Below, piece after piece: positions 34,419 through 41,210 of a DNA stretch of 41,210 nt. The translations under genes and the position numbers were made by a program. Numbering within the stretch: the stretch's first letter is position 1; each line of letters begins with the position of its first letter. This DNA comes from Anaerotignum lactatifermentans DSM 14214 (lineage in GTDB: Bacteria; Bacillota; Clostridia; Lachnospirales; Anaerotignaceae), in assembly GCF_900142265.1 (NCBI RefSeq), contig NZ_FRAH01000029.1:1-41210 (forward strand), in the 5' to 3' direction. Under the pieces are notes generated by a model. That model was not told the DNA's origin, did no database searches, and worked only from the letters and a program-made list of their open reading frames with translations.

Positions 34419-36488
34419 ATGGCTTTTCCAAACATAAATCGCCAGCATATTCTAGATGCTTTGCGATATATCGATGAGAACGGGATATCGTCTCACAATC
34501 AAAGTATGAAATATGATTTAATTACGGATGATGGTAAGAAGTACCCAACGAAATATGTGGTTGCTGTGGCAGATCATCTGGCAAATGGCACAGAAATCTC
34601 AACAGAGGGGGTTCATGGAACAGATGCAAGATCGTTTTTGAAGAAACATGGATTTTGCATTGAGGCGAAACAGGAAAGATACGAGTTGATCGTTACGGCA
34701 AATGATGTTTCCTCTACGGATGAGAGATTTACTATGGACGATTTGACTATGGGGGATCACTACAAACCGCTGGATGTATTTTTTCAAAAAGCTAACGGTG
34801 AGATCATCAAACGCAATTATAGAAAGGGAGAAAAAAGAAACTCCAATCAGACCATGCCCCGTTTGGCTTGCCAGATTTTTGAAAAACAAATCGTGGCTTT
34901 ATCTGTAGAAGAAAAAGAAAATTTTCCAATCTGCCAATATAAACCGACCCATGGGGTGTTTCGTGGTATTTATGACAGCCTAGAAGGTTTTCGTAAACAA
35001 AAGAAGACCTTGGAATATTTGACTTATCACTATGATAATGGCAGAAAGCTCATATTTTACTGTTGGAATATTTTTTCTACACTTCTCTTTGTACAGGAAT
35101 GTTTGAAACGGTTTGGGGCGGAAGTGGACCGATTTGTTCTTTCCTACCGTGAAAAAGAGACGGGTGAGATAAATCCGCCACCGCCGCCACCACTTGAAAC
35201 AGAAAAATACAGAAATCCATATTCCGAAATGCTCATGGAGTCGAAAAACATCATCTTCCGTGGGGCACCGGGCACTGGAAAGTCTTACCTTGCCAGAGAA
35301 ATTGCTACTGATATCATCAGCAATGGTTATTTCGATGACTATACACAGCTTTCTGGTGAACAAAGGAAACAGGTGGAGTTTGTACAGTTTCATCCGAGCT
35401 ATGATTATTCCGATTTTGTAGAGGGATTGCGTCCCCAGATTCATGAAGATGGAACAATGGGATTTGCTTTGTAGGATGGTATTTTCAAAAAATTTATCCA
35501 GCGCGCCAGAAAGAATTATGAGGACTCCCAAAAATCCAAAGAAACCATAGAAAAAGAAATTTCTGCTCAGGATGCCATGGAAAATTTCTTTTCGAGTGTG
35601 GAACTGGGCGTGGATTCGTTTGAAACCATCAATGGCAGTAAGTTTTTCATCACCAGTGTGGATGAAAGGTGCATCTATTTGTCTATTCCAGGAAATGTAA
35701 CGGACAGGCTCGTTTTAAATACAGATGAAATCAGAAAAATGCTGGAGTCCGGTGAGGACTTTCAAAAGGTAAAGGATATTGCGAGCTTTTTTGGAAAACA
35801 GTTTGCTTCGCAGGCATATTCCTATGATTTTGCTATTTATAAAGCAATTAAGGAAACCAAAAATAAGACATCCAGAAAAATGGCAGAACAGGAAACGTTG
35901 AAAAAGTATATTTTTATCATTGACGAAATCAATCGAGGTGAAATTTCTAAAATATTTGGAGAATTGTTCTTTGCCATCGATCCAGGATATCGTGGTCGTG
36001 CTGGGGAAGTTTCTACACAGTATGCAAATCTGCACATGAACCCAGAAGAAAAGTTCTACGTTCCAGATAATGTATATATTATCGGTACTATGAATGATAT
36101 TGATAGGTCTGTGGATAGCTTTGACTTTGCTATGCGGCGTAGATTTCGTTTTATCGAACTGAAGGCGGAGAACTGTCTGGAAATGCTGTCTGCTTTGGAA
36201 AATGAAGCGTTGGAAGAAGAAGCCATTCAGCGAATGACTGCGTTGAATCAGGAAATTGTAAATGTGGAAGAACTGAATGAGAATTATCAGATTGGTCCTG
36301 CCTATTTCCTGAAATTGAAACATCTGACGTTTGACCAGCTTTGGACGGACTATCTGCAGCCTCTTTTGCAGGATTATATCCAGGGGATGTATGACGAGAG
36401 GGCAATTATGAAACGCTTTGAACAGGCATACGGTTACAAAAAGAAGGACGGCGAGGATATTGATGCAGCAGTTACGCATGAAGGATAA
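34419..36488 (+). pseudogene. mcrB: McrB-type GTPase subunit of an McrBC restriction system, interrupted by an in-frame amber
   Basis: McrB recognises modified DNA and, as a GTP-driven AAA+ ring, translocates DNA for McrC to cut. Read through one TAG (35472-35474) the protein is 689 residues. An N-terminal specificity region (about 1-270; NRQHILDALRYIDENG, FRGIYDSLEGF) ends in a poly-proline linker. Then come Walker A FRGAPGTGKSYLA (near 285), Walker B IFIIDEINRGEISKIFGELFF and sensor IGTMNDIDRSVDSFDFAMRRRFRF. The sequence is fully in frame on both sides of the TAG (MGFAL then DGIFKKFIQRAR), so a single codon change broke it, unless the amber is suppressed or is a sequencing error. mcrC overlaps its end. 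Confidence 0.85.
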
Positions 36489-37811
36489 TACACAGCGCAG
36501 AAAAGAAGACTTCGCCCCAATTCCACTACTTACAGAGAAAATCGCCAATAAGACATTGAAACAGCTGGAACAGGAGGGGGTTTTTATTTTTCCTTCCTGT
36601 GTTGCGGAAGCGGAAGACATCACTGAAGATCAGATGGTTTTGCAGCGTATCAATGATTGTTTTCGTTCCGGTAATGTTATGGGTTTTCTTGGATATGGAA
36701 AAGAACGGTTGGTGTTAGAATCCCGTTTTTCAGTATCTGGTCAGGATGCTTTTCTTCAGTATTTGTTGGAGCGTGTGTTGGATTTTCCTAATGTTGTAAA
36801 TCTGGATACAGATGCGGATCAGGAAAACAAACTGTTTCATTTGCTGTTGTTTTTTTTCCACAATATCTGAAAAAAGCCATGCGAAAAGGATTATACAAAA
36901 CATATATCTGTAATCGGTATAATGACAGCCATGTGAAGGGCAGGCTGGATATAGCAAGACACATAAAAGAAAATACACCCTTTACAGGAAAAATTGCATA
37001 CAGTCAAAGGGAGTATGCTTATGATAATATGCTGATGGAATTGGTGCGTCATACAATAGAATTTATCCGAAAAAAAGCTTTTGGCAAAAATCTGCTGGCG
37101 AAAGTTAAGGAAGAAGTGCGGATGGTCGTAGATGCAACACCACGGTATCAGCCCCACGAAAAACGAAAAGTCATTTCTGAGAATCAGCAGCATAGGATTC
37201 AGCATGCATACTACTATGAATATCGGGCGCTGCAGCATCTTTGTCTGTTGATCTTACAACATGAAAAGCACCAGATTGGCAGCGGTTCCCGTCAGATTTA
37301 TGGTATCCTGTTTGATGGTGCATGGTTATGGGAAGAATATATCCATACACTCATAGGAGATATGTTCTACCATCCCAAAAATAAAAGCAGGAAGGGCACC
37401 CAAAGATTGTTTGCAGGTAATGTAGGTTTGATTTATCCTGATTTTATCAGCAAAGACAGGGAAAACAGGGTGATTGCCGATGCGAAATACAAACCCATTG
37501 AAAATATTGGCAATCAGGATTATTTACAGCTGTTGGCTTATCTGTTTCGATTTGACGCAAAGCAAGGATATTATCTGTATCCAGAAGAGGCAGAAGGTGA
37601 GAATAAAACACTATGGCTCAATCAGGGTACTACATATGAGGATAATGTGGAGCCGAGAAAAGATGTTATGGTGGTCAAGTGTGGGCTGAAAATTCCAGCA
37701 AATGAAGAGAATTATGAAGGGTTTGTGAGACAAATTGGGCTTTATGAACAGGAATTTTGTCAGGTGCTTTTTTCTATAGAGCCAAAACCATATACGCATA
37801 TGGAAAGATAG
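36463..37811 (+). pseudogene. mcrC: McrC-type nuclease subunit, frameshifted at a T8 run
   Basis: McrC is the nuclease partner of McrB. The first frame starts at the ATG at 36463, overlapping mcrB by 26 nt, and opens MQQLRMKDNTQRRKEDF. At the T run 36850-36857 one T is missing: LLFFFHNI then stop, where one more T would read LLFFFPQYLKKAMRKGLYKTY without a break. The second part has the McrC core (CNRYNDSHVKGRLDIARHIKEN, YSQREYAYDN) and the PD-(D/E)xK nuclease site YPDFISKD...VIADAKYKP. The repaired length is about 449 residues. Phase variation, decay or a homopolymer read error are all possible. Confidence 0.85.
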
Positions 37812-37834
37812 CTTCTGGACATTATGTCCAGAAG
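37812..37834. repeat. element palindrome, copy 5
   Basis: Perfect 11-bp arms CTTCTGGACAT and ATGTCCAGAAG flank a central T. It starts directly after the mcrC stop codon, so the mcrBC unit is bracketed by copies 4 and 5. Confidence 0.9.
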
Positions 37835-37883
37835 TATTTCTGAAATGAAATTGGCACTACTTTGACACTTAATTGATACTGCC

Positions 37884-37913
37884 CTGACATTTACACGATA
37901 TTTCTTATATGAT
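37884..37913 (+). promoter_or_regulatory. putative promoter of the VirB2-like gene
   Basis: CTGACA (37884-37889) and TATGAT (37908-37913) are 18 nt apart, about 50 nt downstream of palindrome 5. Confidence 0.5.
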
Positions 37914-37963
37914 AAGATACCAATATGGAAGTCTATCCAAACAACAAAATATATTTTTTATTC

Positions 37964-37999
37964 AAAGGTATTTGATTGTAAAAATCAGATGCCTTTTTT
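37964..37999 (+). terminator. terminator-like hairpin in the leader of the VirB2-like gene (possible attenuator)
   Basis: AAAGGTATTTGATT (37964-37977) pairs with 37983-37996 apart from one mismatch and one wobble, across a 5-nt loop, and is followed by a T run. It lies between the putative promoter and the start codon, so it may attenuate rather than terminate transcription from upstream. Confidence 0.5.
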
Positions 38000-38025
38000 A
38001 TATTCCATTTACAGGAGGTCAAAAC

Positions 38026-38382
38026 ATGAAAAAAGAGAAGAAGAAAAGATTTTCCATTGCTCAGGCAGGCTATCTACTTTTTTGCAGTAGTACCATGATG
38101 CTTTATATGGCGGAGCCTGTTTTTGCGGCAACTGTATGGGAAAAGGCTACGGAAATCATGAAAGATGTATATGGTCAAATCGTAGCCATATCCACCATAG
38201 CAGCGGTAGTAACGGCTGCGATAGCGCTTTTGATGATGAACTTTTCCAGAAGTGGCAGGACAGTGGACGAGTTCAGAGCCTGGTTAAAGCGTATCATCAT
38301 TACATGGGCAATCATCAATGGTCTTGGGTTTATCATGGCTTATATCACACCATTTTTTGAAGGCGGTCAATGGAAGGCATAA
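38026..38382 (+). CDS. VirB2/TrbC-like small membrane protein (putative conjugation pilin-type component)
   Basis: A 118-residue protein with a signal-peptide-like N-terminus (FSIAQAGYLLFCSSTMMLYMAEPVFAA, cleavage likely after AFA-type residues). A short polar segment follows, then two hydrophobic helices (about residues 58-80 VAISTIAAVVTAAIALLMM and 93-110 IIITWAIINGLGFIMAYI) separated by a charged loop RSGRTVDEFRAWLKR. That is the topology of VirB2/TrbC-type and related small proteins at the start of Gram-positive conjugation modules. The ATG at 38026 follows AGGAGG. Its natural downstream partners (VirB6, VirB4) are absent because an IS follows within 80 nt, so the module looks truncated. 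Confidence 0.6.
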   Translation: MKKEKKKRFSIAQAGYLLFCSSTMMLYMAEPVFAATVWEKATEIMKDVYGQIVAISTIAAVVTAAIALLMMNFSRSGRTVDEFRAWLKRIIITWAIINGLGFIMAYITPFFEGGQWKA

Positions 38383-38461
38383 GCAAAGACTAACTATTAA
38401 AAGTCAAGTCTCAAATAAAAGTTTTTGAATGAAATGCAGAAATGCACTTCAGATATATTTG

Positions 38462-39721
38462 TGGACTATAGTCAATAAAATAGACATGATTTTAAATATT
38501 TTTGGGGGGAACGGCTAGATTCCTTGCCGATCCCAGAATGTTGCTTCCATTTTATCTGGCGTCAAGTAGCCTAAAGAACTATGCGGTCTGCGAGAGTTAT
38601 AGAAGCCTTCGATATATTGGAAGGCAGAGTGGTATAGATCACGATAGGTACGAAAATTACGCCTGTTGGTTTCTTCTTTTTTGAGATATTTGAAGAAACT
38701 TTCGCAGCAGGCGTTATCAAAAGGATATCCCTTTTTCGAGAAGGACTGGACAACATTCAGTTATCAAGCAGTTTTCGAAATGCAAATGCTGTGCACTGTG
38801 ATCCTCTATCAGAGTGAAACATCAGTCCAGCTGGACAATTTCTGGAATGATATGCTTTCTGAAAGGTCTGGATGACCAGATTCGCATTGGGTTTGGATGA
38901 TATATTCTAGGAGATAATTTTTCTGGAAAAAAGAACCATAATGATACAAAGGTAATACCACTTACCTCCGGCTTTGAGATATGTAAAATCACTTGTCCAG
39001 ACTAAGTTGGGAGCTTTTTGATGAAAGTCTTGATGCAGGTAATCAGCATAACAACCAGACGACTCTTTTGGGCGAGAAATGGATTTTGGTTTTATTTTGG
39101 ACATAGGTGGAAGGTGCATGGAACGTATCAGGTGGTACACTCGACCGACGCTGATGTAAATGCCATAGTCACGACCTAAGATATATGTGATTTTATAAGC
39201 ACCGATGCGTTTATTGTAGTCAGAGTAAGTGAATCATTTGTTTGATGTTCTGATTCTCAATGGTTCTGGAAGAAGGCAGAGATTAAAAATGTTTGTAATA
39301 AGTGCTGCGGTTTACGTTGAGTACACGACAGAGGGTTTTGATATTGTGCTGGAATCGAAGCTTATGAATTGCTTCTAATTGTTGTTTGAGTGTGGCGTTA
39401 AGATGTTTAGGATGAGGTATTCTTCTTCGAGCTATGCATTTCTTTTCTGGAGTTCCTGAATCTGTTTAGCAGTCAGAATTTCATCATTAGATGTTACAAC
39501 AGTGGAGTATTGCTTGAGCCATCTGGAAAGAGCAGTTTGAGAAACACCATACTCTTTGATCAGAGAAGCTTGTATTTTACCATTATGATAGAGCTTAACA
39601 AGAGTTCATTTGAAGTCCTCATTATAATAATTTTTTTTAGCCATAAAGATACCTCCTTTTGGTGTCTAGTATTATGGTACATCTATTTATAAATCATGTC
39701 CACTTATTTAATATAGATCCA
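38462..39721 (-). mobile_element. degenerate IS3-family (IS150-like) insertion sequence
   Basis: Imperfect terminal inverted repeats of about 37 bp bound a 1.26-kb unit. The left end begins TGGACTATAGTCAATAAAAT and the right end, on the minus strand, begins TGGATCTATATTAAATAAG. Both then reach GGACATGATT or AGACATGATT. No clear target duplication is visible: ATTTG precedes and AATTA follows. Confidence 0.75.
38515..39644 (-). pseudogene. IS3-family transposase orfAB remnant
   Basis: On the minus strand an orfA starts MAKKNYYNEDFK behind AAAAGGAGG but hits a TGA at once. HTH-like KEYGVSQTALSRWLKQYS follows in decayed form. orfB is recognisable by VYHLIRSMHLPPMS, the first catalytic-Asp region NLVWTSDFTYLKAGGKWYYL, the second-Asp region FHSDRGSQCTAFAF and the typical ending YNSRRPHSSLGYLTP up to the stop at 38515. 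Several stops and frame changes lie between these parts, so the element cannot move by itself. It is related to, but clearly not the same as, the IS3-family copy at the right edge of the window. Confidence 0.88.
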
Positions 39722-39772
39722 AATTATTACTATCAGCAGAAAGTGCAGAAAGATATGTACGGAAAGGGCTAG
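39719..39772 (+). pseudogene. 3' scrap of a second rep (RepA_N/DUF6017) gene
   Basis: Directly at the IS end the frame reads PNYYYQQKVQKDMYGKG and stops at 39770-39772. This matches the last residues of the intact initiator (INFYYQQEMQKDLYGND). As in the intact copy, a palindrome follows within about 10 nt. The rest of this second gene is gone, so an IS-mediated deletion or a fusion of two related replicons is likely. Confidence 0.8.
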
Positions 39773-39778
39773 GCATAA

Positions 39779-39801
39779 CTTCTGGACATAATGTCCAAAA
39801 G
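39779..39801. repeat. element palindrome, copy 6
   Basis: CTTCTGGACAT and ATGTCCAAAAG, with one mismatch, flank a central A. It lies 6 nt after the rep-remnant stop codon. Confidence 0.87.
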
Positions 39802-39865
39802 CATAGGAAATATGAAAAGTAAAAAGAATAAAGATATATTTGTACTATAATTAATACAATTTACG

Positions 39866-39893
39866 TTGACACAATAAAACAATATATTACAAT
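39866..39893 (+). promoter_or_regulatory. promoter of the orphan lipoprotein gene
   Basis: A consensus TTGACA (39866-39871) is followed after 16 nt by TACAAT (39888-39893) in a very AT-rich stretch, 70 nt before the start codon. Confidence 0.6.
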
Positions 39894-39962
39894 ATAATTA
39901 AATATAATACAAAGTGATATTCTAAAAAGTGCAGAGTGTTTGTATAAAGGAGGAGTAAACGT

Positions 39963-40622
39963 ATGAAAAAAATAAAATACTATGTTTTTCTCTTGGTAAT
40001 TGCTTTCATATTTAATTCATGTAATTATGCTGAAAATGCTCAGAGTATTCCTATGGACAGTATTTCAAAGTATTATGATTATTTCGAAAATAATTATTAT
40101 ATATCTCTATTAATGAATAATCAGAATGAAGGAGAAGATTTTTCAGAAGAACAAATGATTGCTTTTGCGATAAGCCATTATTCGTCAACGAATGAGGATT
40201 ATGATATGCAAAATGGTGTTCCAATCAATAGTATAGATGATATTGTAAGACAATACTTTAATAAGGAAGTATCAAATTATGAAAATAATTTGACGGTACT
40301 TTTAGATAATGGAAATGTGGCATCAAGGGGATTTTCTCCTTATCCTTATTCTTATATTTTAAAAGAAATAACAAAAAATAAAGATGGAAGTAAAACAGCA
40401 ATTTTTTATGCTGTTGATAAAACAATAATGGAAAATATGACGGAAAAAGAATATAAAGAAAAGTTGTTTGCTGGTGATTTCCGGGATTTTGGAACAGTTG
40501 AACTTGTAGAATTCCAGTTTGTTGAAAAAATTGATGTGGATGGAGATTATTATCTTCAATTTTTGTCCTCCCAAATGCTTGGACAAGAAACAGGTCAAAG
40601 GGATGTTTTTCATATCGTTTAG
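39963..40622 (+). CDS. putative lipoprotein of unknown function
   Basis: A 219-residue exported protein I do not recognise. The N-terminus MKKIKYYVFLLVIAFIFNSC is a lipoprotein signal peptide with Cys20 as the likely lipidated residue. The mature part is acidic, rich in Asn, Tyr and Asp, with no membrane helix and no catalytic motif (segments such as FSEEQMIAFAISHYSS and IVRQYFNKEVSNYE). Codon use is strongly A/T-biased compared with the left half of the window, which fits foreign cargo. A strong AAAGGAGGAG site precedes the ATG and a clear promoter lies upstream. It could be an immunity or surface protein of the element, but nothing shows that directly. Confidence 0.75.
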   Translation: MKKIKYYVFLLVIAFIFNSCNYAENAQSIPMDSISKYYDYFENNYYISLLMNNQNEGEDFSEEQMIAFAISHYSSTNEDYDMQNGVPINSIDDIVRQYFNKEVSNYENNLTVLLDNGNVASRGFSPYPYSYILKEITKNKDGSKTAIFYAVDKTIMENMTEKEYKEKLFAGDFRDFGTVELVEFQFVEKIDVDGDYYLQFLSSQMLGQETGQRDVFHIV

Positions 40623-40841
40623 TAATTGCTTGAGACTGGTATATGGTTTTCTGTTTTTTAGAGATATCTATATTAAAGAGTAGTAAAAGAAATTATTTAT
40701 ATTAAAATAATTGGGAATGCCCTATGAAAAGTAAAAAAAGATAATTGGAAAATCTATTATATCTATTAAGATAGGATAAACAAAAAACAGGTAATTTATT
40801 AAGTAATCAAATTAGATATTTTAAAGGCATCTGGTTGCGAA
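40623..40841. other. AT-rich intergenic tract before the right-edge IS
   Basis: No gene is visible. TATGAAAAGTAAAAA recurs here (about 40724) and at about 39810, so short pieces of the upstream rep-remnant region may have been copied. Confidence 0.4.
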
Positions 40842-40877
40842 TGAACAGGTCCAGTAAAAACGGACAATGACAAAAAG

Positions 40878-40913
40878 CCCCCTTATGTAGGATAATAGAA
40901 CTACATAAGGGGG
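40878..40913 (+). promoter_or_regulatory. hairpin covering the transposase ribosome binding site
   Basis: CCCCCTTATGTAG (40878-40890) pairs perfectly with 40901-40913 across a 10-nt loop. The right arm contains the AAGGGGG that would serve as ribosome binding site for the ATG at 40921. In read-through transcripts from outside the IS this site would be hidden, a known way for IS elements to limit transposase. Confidence 0.7.
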
Positions 40914-40937
40914 TCTCGCTATGTCCGGAAAAAAGGA

Positions 40938-41192
40938 ATGAAAAAGTATCCAGCGGGGATACGAGAGGAAGTTGTATCACGAATCAGAGCAGGAGAAAGT
41001 CAGCGTGCTTTAAGTCAAGAGTATGGGATTAGTCGATGGGCAATTCACTGCTGGCTAAAAGAATCTGTCCTTCCAAAGACACGAGGGCGCAAACCTGCAA
41101 AAACACTGGCAGAATACAAGTATGAGAACAAACGACTAAAGATGGAAAATGAGCTATTGCGGGATTTTCTGCACTCCACAGAAAGGAAGTGA
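40938..41192 (+). CDS. IS3-family transposase OrfA
   Basis: An 84-residue helix-turn-helix protein (KYPAGIREEVVSRIRAGES, then QRALSQEYGISRWAIHCWLKE) with a C-terminal leucine-zipper-like helix (EYKYENKRLKMENELLRDFL), the standard OrfA layout. Its own ATG at 40938 has an AAGGA almost touching it. The better initiation site is the ATG at 40921, which reads MSGKKE and stops. The heptamer A AAA AAG at 40929-40935, in the correct phase, would shift ribosomes by -1 into this frame, giving MSGKKGMKKYPAG. Alternatively one A is missing from the run. orfB starts inside the stop (GTGA). Confidence 0.82.
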   Translation: MKKYPAGIREEVVSRIRAGESQRALSQEYGISRWAIHCWLKESVLPKTRGRKPAKTLAEYKYENKRLKMENELLRDFLHSTERK

Positions 41193-41210
41193 GACCAAGG
41201 GCAAAATATT
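41189..41210 (+). CDS. IS3-family transposase OrfB, first codons (truncated by window edge)
   Basis: A GTG at 41189 overlaps the orfA stop (GTGA) in the -1 frame and reads VRPRAKY to the window end. That arrangement is typical for the orfA/orfB junction of IS3-family elements. Only seven codons are visible. Confidence 0.55.

Larger units (their letters stand above)
29741..41210. mobile_element. integrated plasmid/ICE-like element, left end in the SASP gene, right end outside window
   Basis: From about 29741 the sequence is visibly more AT-rich. It carries parA, parB, a RepA_N/DUF6017-type initiator, an ArpU-like regulator, a restriction system, a VirB2-like small membrane protein, IS elements and six copies of a private palindrome. 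No integrase, relaxase or VirB4 is visible, and neither is a second half of the SASP gene, so the right boundary must lie beyond 41210 or the element is rearranged. The left boundary is inferred from the break in SASP conservation. Confidence 0.65.
40842..41210 (+). mobile_element. IS3-family element, left part (runs off the window)
   Basis: The left end is placed at TGAACAGGTCC (40842) by analogy with the other IS copy, whose end has the same spacing to a TAAAA...GGACA or AGACA motif. Transposase orfA and the first codons of orfB follow. The exact end is an inference. Confidence 0.55.

Noticed and set aside
34980-35531. Minus-strand frame of 183 codons within mcrB
   Set aside because: It is antisense to the Walker A region of McrB, with no start signals.
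38502-38875. Plus-strand small frames in the 38.5-38.9 kb region
   Set aside because: They are shadows of the decayed minus-strand IS3-family orfB.
32536-39801. The repeated palindromes as a CRISPR array
   Set aside because: Spacing is irregular (tens to thousands of bases), genes lie between copies, and there are no cas genes.

Overview
The window looks like chromosome of a spore-forming Clostridia member, probably in or near the Lachnospiraceae/Anaerotignum-type lineages; this rests on gene content and order only. The evidence is the def-fmt-yugP-rsmB-rlmN-prpC-prkC-rsgA-rpe-thiN order typical of Firmicutes, strong AGGAGG ribosome binding sites, an alpha/beta-type small acid-soluble spore protein, BlaI/M56 regulation, and a Clostridia-style parA-parB-RepA_N/DUF6017 module.

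Layout. 1-177: the 5' part of an IS transposase running off the left edge. 321-10660: a long plus-strand housekeeping cluster for formyl-Met-tRNA synthesis and removal (fmt, def), rRNA methylation (rsmB, rlmN), the PrkC kinase/PrpC phosphatase signalling pair, ribosome maturation (rsgA), pentose phosphate (rpe) and thiamine (thiN), closed by a terminator. 10765-12906: a glycosyltransferase and a convergent asnA sharing a bidirectional terminator. 13071-16048: a blaI-blaR1-like pair behind a promoter covered by a perfect 18-bp inverted repeat. 16666-20787: a six-helix membrane protein and two tandem paralogous secreted WG-repeat proteins. 21037-29129: a FadR-type GntR regulator convergent to a seven-gene minus-strand catabolic operon. 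That operon is best read as a combined L-threonate (LtnD, isomerase, OtnK, OtnC) and D-threonate/D-erythronate (DtnK, PdxA2) pathway, both ending at dihydroxyacetone phosphate, with a GntP-type permease that carries two frameshifts.

29741 to the right end: a visibly more AT-rich integrated plasmid/ICE-like element. It begins inside the 3' end of a spore-protein gene that keeps a sigma-G-like promoter. It carries parA, parB, a RepA_N-type initiator, an ArpU-like small regulator, a decayed DUF4143 ATPase, an McrBC restriction system (mcrB with an in-frame amber, mcrC with a homopolymer frameshift), a VirB2-like small membrane protein, a dead IS3-family copy, the 3' scrap of a second rep gene, an orphan lipoprotein, and the start of an apparently live IS3-family element.

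The most unusual signal is a family of six odd-length palindromes (arms TTCTGGACAT/ATGTCCAGAA around one central base). They occur only in the element and sit between or in front of its transcription units, twice directly after a rep stop codon. They look like a plasmid-specific centromere, replication or operator site that links ParB/RepA to the cargo. Three of the frame breaks fall at homopolymer runs, so some may be sequencing errors rather than true pseudogenes.
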